A stretch of 64,000 nucleotides of DNA, taken from assembly GCF_040115645.1 (NCBI RefSeq), contig NC_089542.1, positions 5,456,001 to 5,520,000 of the forward strand, written 5' to 3'. The notes beneath the pieces are model-generated. The model did no database searches, was not told where the DNA came from, and was given only the letters and a program-made list of their open reading frames with translations. This document shows positions 37,657 through 50,900 of the stretch, in pieces. Each line of letters starts with the position of its first letter. The first letter of the stretch is position 1. The DNA is from Euwallacea fornicatus (taxonomy: Eukaryota > Arthropoda > Insecta > Coleoptera > Curculionidae). The position numbers were made by a program, and so were the translations under genes.

Positions 37657-38118
37657 TTAAAACATCGCATTAAATTTCCACCTTACGTCAAAGATTGCGC
37701 CATTTATTGCGGTTGAATAAAGTATGTTGCGAGTTGTCGTTTTCCTCATAGAACCAGCAGATAGCAAAATTGACTTTATTATTTCTCTAGGGTTGTAAGG
37801 TAGTTGCCAAAAGTCATGTTTCCGGTTATAGCCATGGCCGTGTGAGAGTTCAAATGGTTTTATATCCTCTTGACCCGTGGTTTGCCGAATGGGTAAAATA
37901 TTTGGCTCATCCTTTCTTCCAAGGATGTGCAAGATATTTTCCATCTTTGGTATGCACCCTATCTTATTTGTCATGTGTCTAGAAGTTCCCCATTCTTTAG
38001 TGATGCGACCCTTTCCTTCCAAGTACAAATTCTTTCGTTCTTGCGCTAAGAGGGCTGGAGGGTCGAGTGCAACCAAAACTAGCGCTGTGTTGGTTTTAAT
38101 AGTTCTATATTAATATTA
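37657..38118 (-). pseudogene. Remnant of a non-LTR retrotransposon reverse transcriptase (C-terminal end)
   Basis: Read on the minus strand, YRTIKTNTALVLVALDPPAL then LLAQERKNLY matches the end of LINE reverse transcriptases of the R1/Jockey-related kind (YRTVS.AL.VIAG.PP..LL..ER). What follows (IPKMENIL.., then PFELSHGHGY) resembles the conserved IP.L..W and LTQFLSGHG blocks after the polymerase domain. The catalytic YADD region is absent, so this is a 5'-truncated, decayed copy. The clade cannot be settled from this fragment. Confidence 0.6.
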
Positions 38119-40984
38119 TAATCTGAACTAACCCTTTTTTTTATAGAAGTCGGAGAAATGCTCGTTTACGCACAGTCAACCGTAAGTGGTAAGATCTTGT
38201 TCGGTCTGATAGTGTGGGACTCACTAATATGCTATTACTGAACACCCACTAAAATCCTCTTTTCTCTCTTTACTGACTTGTCCACTCGGGATTGTCGTAA
38301 AGCATTACTTCAGGTGAGAATCTGAACTAACCTGAAATAAATTAAACTCACCTAATGGGATTTGAAAGCTAAACAGTTTTGAAAATTCCACATTAACGCG
38401 ATTTAACCCAAATTTGAGAGAGGAAGGGCATAACTTCGATTGGGGAAAAAGAAAACTTGTGTTAAAATCTCTGAAATTGATAATGTATTACACGAGAATG
38501 AAAGACGTGCCTTTCTCTCTGATTCTCTCTCTTCCAATCCAGACGAATTTCCAAAAGATAATCACAGACTGAGCTATTGCGAAACTGACGAATTATTTCT
38601 GTAACTATACAAACTGGCATTTAAAAGAAAATTTCCATCTGCATTTAGATTTCAAATTATGTTGATACAAAGTTTTGATTAAAACCGCGCAAATCTGGCT
38701 GAAATGAGAAAAATGTTATTAAAACTCCTTTGAAAAATAAATTACCACAATTTCTAAATTGTGTTATTAACATGCCTTTGCTTAAACTTTACATCATTCA
38801 AAAGTCTATGTTGCAATTTTTCAATAATTTACTCTTAATTTCTTTCTCCACTCGACGAAACCAACATTTCCAAACATCCCTTTGCAGCATTAACAATTTA
38901 AAGGAATTCCACAAGTCCATTCTTTTAAGATACCAACCTAATATCTCCTACAAATCCGGCTCCTTTCTAAAACAATAAAATTAAATTGAACATTCCAGAA
39001 ATGTATTTCTCTACGTCTATGTCAATAAAATGCTCCTGTTTCGGGAATAATTTCCTTCGCAAAGGCAAGAATACAGGAGGACGGTTTATCTTTCAAAAAG
39101 AGCTTTATATAATATAGAATTTACTTGATTAAATACGTGTAAATTGACAATAATTTGTAGTTAACAAATTACATAAAATTCAGAAATTTGTTTAATCTAT
39201 AGGCACTGTTTACATTATTTACATCATTTTGCTAATTAAAAGCAGTGTTGCCAAGTGTTGCTTACTTTATAAGGAGTACAATCTCTATTCACTAAATCAG
39301 CGAGCCAAGTCCATGAAACAAGATAATTGTATCAGAAAATGCTAAGCTAGAGTCTAGTTTTCACATTTAGGTTTGCAGCATGATACCCAAAATTTTTTAT
39401 GTGGAATGGAAGCTCATCATATAAGGTATTGCGTACTACATGAATGAGAAAACAAAACAATAACCTAGAAATTAATTAAATTTCTGACTTATTACAAAGA
39501 AACTGCATACCTACTTTACCAGTGGTATTCCTCTACCTACGCCTGCTGCAGTAAAAGCATCTTCTGGTGGGTGCGCCACTCTAAGATGATTTGATAAGGA
39601 AACACGGTAGGTGGTACTAAAGGGAAAAATAACCATTTTTACCTATTTCCTAGTAGGAATCTGCGTATGAATGCACAGTTTTATTGTAATTTATTACAAT
39701 TTTTATGACTGAAAAAGGATTATGTATATTTTAAACAATTTGGTGGGAAATGCAAATGATAAAATCCGTATAAATGTCTAAAAAGTAACGGCTGCATGAG
39801 GCCTATTCATAATTTTAGAACATCTTCGACATTTTATATTTTAAGTGGTTTTTAAATAAGTTTCATGAAAAAGTATACTTCTAGTATTTATGTACTTACA
39901 TGACCATGCAGGCAAATCATGGAGTTTTAAGTTTTTTCGTCGCTATTTGGTTGACAGCTTCCCTTAGCTTTATTTTACTGCGCATGTCAATATATTAGAA
40001 TCTCGTTTCCTTTACATGTCTAATGTAAGAACAGTTACAAGCAGCAAACGGTTTTAAAATTATGTGGGACTTTTTGACATTACGTTCTTTTAGTTTTAAT
40101 GACAATACACATGCGTTAGATGGAGGCACATGTACAACACGGGTGTCTTTGAAGAGTAATGTTTCAATTCTAGGGGAGCAGACCCTGTTCAGAAAACGTT
40201 GACGTGGCCGGATTTGACTGATTTTAATGCAAATTCCACTGAAATTGAAACAACCATTGAAAGATAGGGTGCAAAGGTCATAAATCGACTCTTTCAATTT
40301 GAAATTATATACAGAGGGTAGAAAAAAAGGTTATAGACTAATTTGAGAACTGTAAAAGATACCAATTTTTCTTTTTTTAAATTGTAACATATATACATTC
40401 TACAGGAAGTTGACAAAGGTCATAAGCTTTATCTCGACAGTTGTAGATGGTAGCAGTTTAACCAAAAAGTTTGTTGAGGAATATTATCAAAACCAAGACT
40501 TTAAAAATATTTTATTTATTGCAACAATGTCGCCTCTATTCGAAGCTAGTGGCATCATAGGAATGTGGATGCCTAACCATTGCATTTAAAACAATTTTTG
40601 GATACAGCCTGAAGACTTGAACAATTTTTGTCATTTAAGTTTGCGTTAAAAACTAACCATTTTCTAGAAAATGGCCTCAAAAAATGGAAGCTTTGGCTTT
40701 TTAGAGATATGTAAAGCGCAAACCATTGATGTTAGGAGAAAGTAACTTGCCCTTTAATAGGCCAGTTTTTAACAACCTATCTATATTAAACATTTTAATT
40801 TTCTTCTTTTCTTAAAAACTTTTTCTACACAATTCTAGTAATTGAAAAATGTATAAAATTGTTCCAATAAAATAAATCCAAATAAATATATTGATATATT
40901 ACGAAACTTGACAATTAAAATACTTAGAAAGGATAAAAATGTAGGTTTTTTTTTATTATTAATTTTAGGAACACAATAAATCCG
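38119..40984. other. Non-coding interval
   Basis: I found no coding or RNA signal. Open frames here (38730-38978 plus, 39995-40297 minus) are of chance composition. AT-rich throughout. Confidence 0.45.
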
Positions 40985-40990
40985 TTTATT
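40985..40990 (-). terminator. Poly(A) signal at the candidate anoctamin last exon
   Basis: Minus-strand AATAAA overlaps the TGA stop of the exon at 40990-41307 (TGAATAAACGG), so the 3' UTR would be very short. Confidence 0.4.
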
Positions 40991-41307
40991 CAAAGTTGAA
41001 TTCTTTTTCCATAGGCATCAATACGACCCGCATATCCACATTTCCCTCCATATAACTGGCAATCTTCCGAATCTACTTGTTCCCAGTTTCCGCCTAATGC
41101 ATCGGGCAATGGAAAAACTTCCGTCTTGTTTCGCGGAAAATACGGAAAGTTTAAGCCCGGATTCGGTGCATGTGTGCAGAAAAGTTTTGTCTTTTGGAAG
41201 TTACTTTTTTGTTTTCTCCCGTCTCTCATGTTGGATCCCCCGGATTTAACGAATTGACGGCGACTTATCAACTTGCGCGAAATATTGCTCAAACGAAACA
41301 TATGGCC
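40990..41307 (-). CDS. Candidate alternative terminal exon of anoctamin-10
   Basis: A phase-0 acceptor (TTCGCCCCCGTGCAG|GGC) opens a frame of 105 codons starting GHMFRLSNISRKLI. It continues with a basic stretch (MRDGRKQKSNFQKTK), a Pro/Asn-rich part (THAPNPGLNFPYFPRNKTEV) and ends GRIDAYGKRIQL followed by a stop overlapping AATAAA. It is in phase with a GTTAAG donor after Thr672 of the anoctamin gene, which would lengthen the protein to about 777 residues with a soluble cytoplasmic tail. The composition is more coding-like than neighbouring DNA. It could instead end an unrelated gene. Confidence 0.42.
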   Translation of the reverse strand, partial: GHMFRLSNISRKLISRRQFVKSGGSNMRDGRKQKSNFQKTKLFCTHAPNPGLNFPYFPRNKTEVFPLPDALGGNWEQVDSEDCQLYGGKCGYAGRIDAYGKRIQL

Positions 41308-41900
41308 CTGCACGGGGGCGAATATAGAGCCTGCTCAATGTCGAAACTGCTCTATAATGTGTTCGCAGTTTACGACCGGAATAATTTATGGAAAATACCA
41401 AACGGAATGGAAATGTATTTCCGGTGGTGACAGTTTGACTACGAGTCGGAGGAAATGACATGATTGCATTATTCACGAGTGTGGAAACTGTTATTGGATA
41501 TCCCACAAACTATAATAATGTGATTTACCTGATTAAAGCGAAAAAACTTCAGTGGTGAGAAACAACTCAACAAATCCCCCTTTTGTGTCTCACGTTTCCA
41601 ATATATAAGACGACTATCTGTTCGTCCCAATATTAATTTCCTCAATCCAATGAGAAATCGACAGGAGATTTACGGGATATAACCTCGGAGATGAATTCTT
41701 TGACTCGATTAATATTCGAAGTATGATTACTTTTGAATGAGTTTCCTCCAATAATTCAGGCAGACTAGACATTGCATTGAAATTTGAGTGGATTTATGAT
41801 GATCAATACTGTTTCAATATAGGATATAATATGAAATAATATTCAATTTATAAGTATTAACAAATTTGGCTCGGTTCAATTGAAGTACATTAAGAAAATC

Positions 41901-44900
41901 TTACTTAACAGTTCGAAAGCGGTAGAGGATTTTCTTGTTGCGCTGAGCTCTCTAAAATAAAAAGAAAAATCCATTAAGTTATATACAATACATAAAAAAA
42001 TAATTTATCTTGTTTTTTTATTAATCTCTGAGAAACGGCAACATTGCAACGTTCTTTTGCTTTGGAAATTACAGCTGTAAAATTTCGTCAAATATCGCTG
42101 TTTTTAGATAAAATGTACGGGGCCATTTTGTCGTTTATTGCTTATTTGTGTGGAACTAAACGAATTAATGAATCTTTCAGTTCAATTGAAAAATAAGAGG
42201 GAAATTTATACGTAGCCACTTGATACTGGCTACGTGAGACTCGACGTGATTTGAAGTCATCCTATCAATTTTTCGAAGCGCTATTTAGAAACTTACTTCA
42301 AACTTTAGTGCCTGCTTTGACTCATAACTCTTTCTGGCCAAGGCAACTTTCACCCACTCGGGCTTATCATTAATGGCTATATGTATCAAATATCGAACCC
42401 CCAATAGAACTTGCTCCAAACACATGAACCCAACGAGCAGCTCGACATCTGACAAATCGGGAAAACGTTTTCTAATATCTGGACTCAAATAGAGTACGCC
42501 GCAGTTCGTTAGAATGGATAGCGCACCTAGGACTTCGAAGGAACGCTTTAACAAAAACACATTTGATCCGTTTAAAATTAAAAAAATATATATGATATTA
42601 GATACCTGCCACGCCCCAATATCTTTGACTTTCCTCTTAAAGGGTCGTCGGAAGAGCTTGCAAAGCTTAAAGGCATCCGCCCTCATTTCTACTAAGTTGT
42701 TAATGAGGGCCCAAAGCGCGGCAACTGGATAGACTGAGGAGAAAAGAAAAACGTATCCGAATTGAATGTATAGCTCCAGATAATCATCGAAAGTATCTTG
42801 ATACTCTTCCATTGCGCCTTCTTCCTCCACCTACAATTTTTTTGCTAAAACAACATTGTCATAAACCCAAAAACCTAAACACAATTTACATCTGTTTCAG
42901 TGCGCTCTCGTAAAAGTATTATGGGAGCCACATTTTTCTGGAACACCTCGCAATGCTAATGTAAAACATCATGGTTTTATATGGAACGTAAAAAATGGAA
43001 AGTCATTTATAGGACGGTTATTGTGCCGGAATATGGAAATTTCTATAGGTGAAAGAGCTTTCCAGTTTAGCCTAGACTAAATTGCAAAATGAAATTAGAG
43101 AAGTCGGTTTTTCAAATTAAAATAATTACATGAAACGTGGTCCATTTTGGAACTTGGGATTTCCGAATTTAATCAAAAAGAATTATATTATAAATGTTTA
43201 CCGCTGTAAAAACTCAGTTTAATGATCAGATTTGTCTTATTGGAATCTATAAAACTCTATAATAAATAAATAAAAAACAGCCAAAAATTTCTTATAGGGA
43301 ATTCGGATATCCAGAAACACTCACATGGTGCGGCAGTATGGTCATTGAATGTGTTGAAGGCGATTGTAATTGTGAAAGTTGATACCCTGTTATCTTCGGT
43401 TGTACCTCCATCTACCGAAACGCGCATTGTATTTACTTTGCCTTGGAGAACTTATTTTACATGTTTTCACAAGTTTTTCTGCATTTTAACTGTTCTCGAT
43501 ATTTATATTTTTCAAGAATTTAATTTTCGAAATGGAAAACAGCGATGTATTAAGATGTATAGAGCATTAAGCTTGAAACTTCACAGATTATAAAAGTTTG
43601 AATTTCAATATTCATAGATTTTTCTACTTTTTTCAGTACAGAAGAAACAAATTCGGAAAAATCAGAGGTGTACTGAACTACATTTCCAACCTAAGAAAAT
43701 GCACAAACAACAATCTGCCTTTAAAATATTTGCGATAATCGTTTGAGGCGAACAACTGTACTAAATTTTTTTCACGCAACTAACATTCCAGGTGTCTTCT
43801 CAGTCTATAAAATAAAGGATTAAAATTTTAGAAATACCAAAAATGATCTGAGCTAAGCTTCGAAATCATGGAACTGCATTAATATCTATCCAGAGTTTAT
43901 TAGATCTCTGTTCTTGAAATTGCGGGATACATTTCTGGAAAATTAGAGATGTCCTGAGCCAGGCTTGGAAACCATGAAACTGCACAGATATCCAGTAGCG
44001 TAATTTTCAAAAATTTGTGAAAATATTTAAAGGGAATCTACGCCACTGATAAATACATAAAATCAATACCTAAGACGTCTCTACTGTAATTGAAATGAAG
44101 GAAAAAAACGAAAGGAGAGACGTACTGGGCCAGATGTTCAATAATGTTAGAGAGCACTTTGAACAATATCTCTACTAATGTTATTGTATGGAGAACGGTG
44201 ATGTTCATTTTCAACATTTAATAAATTCAAAATAATTGGTAAGTGAAATCGATAAGATTACCTTTAAACCTTAATTTCTGAAGAACTGATCTTCCAGAAT
44301 TAGCCGGCATTGAATACACTTTAAAATGATCAACAACATGATTCTCCTTTCCGTTTCAGATTTTTAGAGAGAAAGTCACCCCCACTTAGAGGTTAAACCT
44401 GGGAAAATGATTATACGAAAGAAATATGGCTCCCTTGAAATTAAAGTTAACGGGTCCGAGCTTTTTCGTGTTTTCTATATTATGAGACTTTTAAGATGAA
44501 AACTTCAGTGGAAAGTTTTCGGAGGATCACCCTGTACAAGGTTTTTCAGGTTTTAATCGGGAATATTTAATAGACAATAGAACTTGGAAAAATGATGAGA
44601 AAAGTTTATATGAACTTGCACTTTTTAAAGTTTCGGTAACGAAATAAGTATTTTAAAGCTTTAGATTTTGAAAACAAAAATTATTGTTTGCAGCAGGTAT
44701 ATTTTTCAGATATCATCATGAAATTTTGCAGATACATTAATGTTTAGAATCTACATGATTTAATTTAACAAATGAATGTAAAGATCTACAAAGTGCTTCT
44801 TTTTAGAAAGTTAAACTTCGAGCAAAATTCACGAACAAGATTCTTAGGCATAGAATTAAATGGTTTTCAATCAGGAATAAGTACTAAAACTGTTACTTCA

Positions 44901-47900
44901 TTGAAAGTTGAATTGTAACTAAATCAAAACGTAAGATTTGCCGCTCAATATTAATAATTTTTGATAATGGATATTCGTTATATGCACGTTCTCGGCGCAT
45001 ATTGTTATCAAAAAATTAATATAATATTAAATGTAAGAAATTAGGTATTTTTATTTTATCGGTATTTATGAATCTTTTTCTACCAAGTGAATCGTCGAAT
45101 CCTGTTTATTACCCGAGTTTCACTTCCTGATTTTTCTTGCAAATTTTCAATCGAAACATGGTTTATTCAATTGCGAAACATCTTCAAATCGTTTTTATTT
45201 ATGATGCCGAGGAATGTTGTCTCTTACGACCCACAGAAATATTTCGCCAGCGATATCCTGGAACGAATACTAATTCTTTCTACGTTAGGAAATTAGTCCA
45301 GAAATGTGTAGAAATCGGTTCTGTGGGGAATACAAAAAGTTTAAATTCTTGGACAATTTGCCCAAAATCTATCACTGTCTCCCTGTCAAATATCCATTTT
45401 AACTAGACCATCAACTGCCATCGATCCGAAAAGTTTTAAAATGACATAAATTTCATCCATACAAAATTCAACTTCATCACGAACTGAATGGATATGATCC
45501 AGACCGACCACTGTTAAACGTTTGCTTCAGTGCACGTTTCATTTGAGTGGTACTCTCAATAAGCCCAATTGTAGAATTTGGAGTGATCAAAACCCTTATG
45601 TTATAAGAGAAAGAAACACTCAATATTCACAAAAACTGAATATTTGGGCCAGGATTCTTGCAGATGCTATCATAGGACCTTTGTCTATTGACGGTAATTT
45701 GAATAGTAAAATCTACTTTGACCATTTAGAAAATGCAATTGAATCATTGAGAATCAATGAGTTAGAAAATCAGAAAGGTGAAAATAGCGAATTACAACTG
45801 TACGACATATTATTTAGATTTCAACCAGATTAGGCCCTGCACATTTTGTTTTCTTGTTAGGCAATGATTGGATAACAATTACTCCTCAAGATGGACCAGA
45901 GGGGGAAGAGCAATAAAATGGCCCCCTAGATTACCTGATCTCACCTCCTGAGATTTTTTTTATGGAGACATTTGAAATTTGTAGTGCTCAAAACCCAATC
46001 AGAAATAATTCATGAGTTAAGGCACCGAATTATTACTGAGTGTCGTGCAATTCCTTAGGAAACTTTTATTCATGTGTGTCAAAAATGTGAATATTGTTTG
46101 TACACTTGCATGGAAATTAACGAACACTTATTATAAAAAAATATTAATTTTGAGCGGTGATTCTTACGTTTTGATTGGATTGTAATAAGACTTGCAATTG
46201 TCAGCTCTATTATTTATTACTGATTGAAAACTATTGAATTCTTCGCCTAGGCGTCTTATTCATGGATTTTTCATTTTAGGCACGATTGGATACACTTAAG
46301 GGCGGAATTCTAAAAACTTTGGTGTCACTGAAAAATTTGTTGAAAATGTTTCCCGACGATATGTCGCAACCATTCCCGCTTTGTTTAAAAAAAAATGACT
46401 TAGGTGATTGAAGTGCATATGGTAGAGGGTAGTTCGTCATACCGTCAATCATCTTTCCACATCATATTGTAGTAGACGTATTTTTGTATTTATTCGTTGT
46501 CGGCATAATTTTCAAGATATTAGCATATATATTCTTAAAATAACCCACCCTGTATATGAAGTCAAAATTTGAAAATGAAAAATTGAATTTTTGAAAGGGG
46601 CCAGGAGTTTTGGCGCAGTCGGAACGTATGCCTGACTAAGGTTTTACAACTTATTGAATGTCTTTTGGGGTATTTAATTGCGTTTCGAGTCAAATCATTC
46701 ATCGTTCCTTAAAAAGCGAAAATGTGTTGATATTTCGGAATCAACGAGTGATCCAGATTTCGATTAAAATCAGTTAACAATAAAAAAAAATAACAATACT
46801 CTTTAAAGCAAAAACTATTGAAATTGTGCGATTTGAATGGAAAACCAGTTAAAACAACGTGATTAATTTGTCAATCACATAAATCGAAATCCCATTAGAA
46901 GCCGGAGCTTCCAATAAAATCTATAAGACAAATTAAACCGTCGATCAATTAGAAGTCTATTAAAGCAAAACACTCTAATTATCCCATTTCTCAGATCGGC
47001 GTATTAATGGAGTGCGGGGCCTAGATAATGAATTTCCACTCACCAATGGAAAGTTCTGAATAGGAGAAAAACTTTACCTGCTTTATTCTCGGATCGTCGG
47101 GCTGCAGCTGAGGGATGTTTAATAAAGGAAAACTTCCTTCCACTGCTTTTTCCTGTTCTGCCTTGAGATCCGACTTTTTGTTGCTTTTTTGTTTCAAAGT
47201 TTGAGACTGGAAAAGATGGTTCCGTCTTTATTGGAAAATTATGCAATTAGATAAGGTTATCGATCGATTTTTCACAGTGACACCCTGATTACGAGAACAT
47301 TACCTTCTTGGTATAGTAGTTCATGCAAAGGGGCATGAAAACCTCTTGGAAATTGTTAATGGCTTGGGAAATAATAAGCATCGTCTGCAGCTGACTCCTG
47401 AGCATATCAATGTCTCGTATAACAAAAGCGATGTAAAACAATGAGAGGAAGTTATTTACAAACTCGAAGAGCACCAACTTCGTTACTCGATGCCTTTCGA
47501 ACTGAGATTGCGTTCGGTGGTTTTCTAAAACAAAGAAGTCCGTTTTTGTGCTAGATAATCGAAATTCTTGAGGCATGTGTAGTAAATCGCTCTAATCGAC
47601 CCTCCCGATTCCTCCTGCCCAGATCGTAATGGGAATAAAATTGCCCGATTTATTGAAACCTTAAAATCCCGATTTAATTATTAGGAAGGTTTCGTCTCAG
47701 AAAACTCAGCTTTCATGCTATATACTCTTTTAGCTACTAAAATGCAGTTTATTCAAAAACCAAATGTTTTCATTGAACTAACGATATTTCGAGGTTTAAT
47801 TTGTTTGTCCCCGATTTACGTGCCCCAAATAGTTCCACACAATTGAATTGGTCCCATTGAAAACGCTGGAATTCACCCGAATTGTCCCAAAATAATTTTT

Positions 47901-50900
47901 CAACCATATTGTTTATTTTAAATGAGGGTGTGAGGTCGTGTTTGTTCCTACCCCATTCGGTTAAATAGGCGGCAAAATCCTTGAAATATACACTGATCAC
48001 CATTACAAGTATCGAGTAAACGATGCTAGGCACCATTATAAGGTAGTAGTTTTGGCCTTCCATTTGCTTGATGTAGTCTTCGGCCCAAATAGACAGAAGC
48101 ATTAAGAAGAAGGCAAGGATCATGCAGAATATTACCACAGGAATCGACACTAAATACATCTAGAATTTAAACGTTTCATACAAATAATTCACATATCGTG
48201 GGCGATAAAAGTGTACCTTAACATAAGTAATGTATCTAGGGCTTTGTGGACATACTTTTCCAGTCACAGCATCAACACCCATTACACCTCTAAATTGAGG
48301 TCTGGGCTCGTCTAAACTGGTCATTCCAATGGTGCCCCATTTGTAAGCCAGCTCGTTGCTTTTTCGCTTCCAAAGCTGAAGGCATGAAAAAAGTATTAAA
48401 GCAGCTACTGCTTGTAGGAATGAAGCCAAAGGAGGAGTCATGTTTGGTAAAATCTACGTCTTACGGAAATTTATTATTCAAAATCCGGAGATAAAAGTGA
48501 TTTGTGGATATTTTTGGAAGCTTGGAATGGAAACGGTATTTTTTTTAGCTACATAATCGAATTGATCAGTTCGTTAAAACAATAACAGGCGCAAACGCTT
48601 TATTTTACAGAGACTTGAAAGGCAAGAATGGTAATAATACTAGCAGCTACATAATTTCGAACGAATGAAGTGAATCTATGGACATTTCCCGTGACATTTA
48701 GATCCAGAAAATGCACTTCAACAGCTATTTTTCCCGAAATTGATAAATAAACCATCTAAAAATCTGAATGAGACAACGCTTTTTTCTATAGAGAGATTAG
48801 GGGTAGGAGTTTTTGAACTCAAAAAATTATTCGAATAACAAAAGCTTTAGTGTACAGAGTGATAATGGACAAAAGTTTTGATAATATAGGCAAAATCTAC
48901 AATAATTATTTTAGATTAATGAATTGAATCTAAAAATTTTGATATTTAAATTCACAAGGATACAAATTTAAGGGAAAACATTTTAGCTCAAGTAGCAGAA
49001 TATTTTTTGTTATACAGAGCATTTCTTAATGGATGATAAAAAATGAAACGAGTGAATTATGAGCTTATTAAAAAAATGTCATATAAAGGTATGTCCTAGA
49101 TTCCCCAACACTTTGTAATTTACAAGGTGTTGAAGTTTTATTGTTTTTTCGATTTTCATGAATTTGTGTGTTGTTTGTAAAGGTAATTATATCAAAACTT
49201 GTAATAACAATTATTTTAATATTACAAACAAACTGAAATAACAATTATTTAAACTATTCTCCAAGGCGTTATTTTTTCCGTGGTCGCTATTAATATTTTA
49301 CGTCAGAATTTTTTTTATGACATTTTTTAATTTTATTCATTAACTTCATTTAATCCCTTATGTCTTTTATTAACTTTTTTTACCTCTTTTTTTTTATTAG
49401 GAACAATAGTTTAAGAAATCTTTGTAAAAATGAAAACTACTAATTCGGATTATAAACAAAGTAATTGCTGAAAATGTCCCAAAAATCGAATCTCAATCGT
49501 CTCAAAATACAAGATACTATCCTTTTTCTTATGGATTGTTGGACTTTGAAAAATTTCAAGTGTATTACTTCTTACCTCTTCTTTAGTGTTCACCGGTGTA
49601 AAAAAAGGTCATTAAAAATACCCTGTATAAAGTAACAAAATTTGTTATTATCACAAGAAACTATTAAATTTGGCAATCTAATGGACTTTATCGGTCTAAC
49701 TTTATAGATTGATATAATCTAAGGTAACTATTGACGTTTTACATGTAATTTTCCTTACTTTGATTTATTCAAATAGTGAAAGTGAACTTAAAAATCGATC
49801 GATAAGTAAGTCGAACTGAAATAATTTTACCATTTACAATGTCGGTTTTCGTAGTGTTTTAATAAAAAACTAATAATGATAAACTTGATATACATTTTTC
49901 TAACTGCATCGAAAAAAATAAATTCGAAAACGTGCTGATTTCTTCTCACCAATGGTGAATGCGCATTATCAAAGAGTGGCTCAATTTGATTCAATTTCGC
50001 GCCATCTGCCGAGAATGAAAGAAGTTATTGAATCGAGAAGACGGGATTACTAACACGAATCAACCTGATCTAAACTGATGTAACTAAAAAGGCATTAAAA
50101 CCTTTCTTGAAGAGTCTTAAGCCTGAATTAATCTAAAGTAAGCTGGATTAACTATAGAAACAATAAAAACTTTCTTCAAACTTTTCAAGGAAACGAATCG
50201 TTCACTGTTTAAAATCCAATTAATTTCTTGTTTGCAAAAATTCCTACGAAGACATTCAAGTTCTTTTCAATTTTTTCCCGACAATTCCGCTTCCCAGACA
50301 CACCATTAACAATTTAATTTTAGGGCACGTCTACGTTGAACCGGCATTTCGCTAAACGAAAAACAATTTCCTTTATGGCCATTGCCGACGATTTCGGTTT
50401 CCCGGCGATATTAAAAGAAGTTCGGAGAAAGTGTCATATTTTCATCTGAGATTTAGGGAGAATTGTTAGCCAAAATTACTTTTTTTTTGCTTACCTCAAG
50501 AAATAACGTGACGCAAATGACGTTAAAAACACAAAAAAATGGGACAGTTTCCGAGATTATATACCCCAATAAGCCTAGAACTGCGGAAACTGATAGGGCC
50601 AAAGTATAGAATTCCAAGAAGGCGAAGTAAAGGGCAATGGATTCGCCAAAATAATCCATAATATCACCTGAAAATTACGATTTCTATAGTTGTTTCATCC
50701 GGTTTAGGGAAAATATGGAAATTCTGCTCGGGAATAAAATACTATAGCTTCGCAGTTTAAACTTGTTGCCGTTAATATTTCAGGAGAGATTTAAGAGTAT
50801 TAAACCATCTCATTTAGGCCTTTATTGTTAGAGCGTGAAGCCGGGCATTAAATCTTTGGTCTAATCTACCTGAAAATCGATTTTTCGTTTACCAAATTAT

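Noticed and set aside
41246..41506. Second minus-strand frame overlapping the candidate anoctamin tail
   Set aside because: Different frame from the one in phase with the splice donor and with the stop/poly(A) arrangement; Arg/Ser/Thr-rich without motif.
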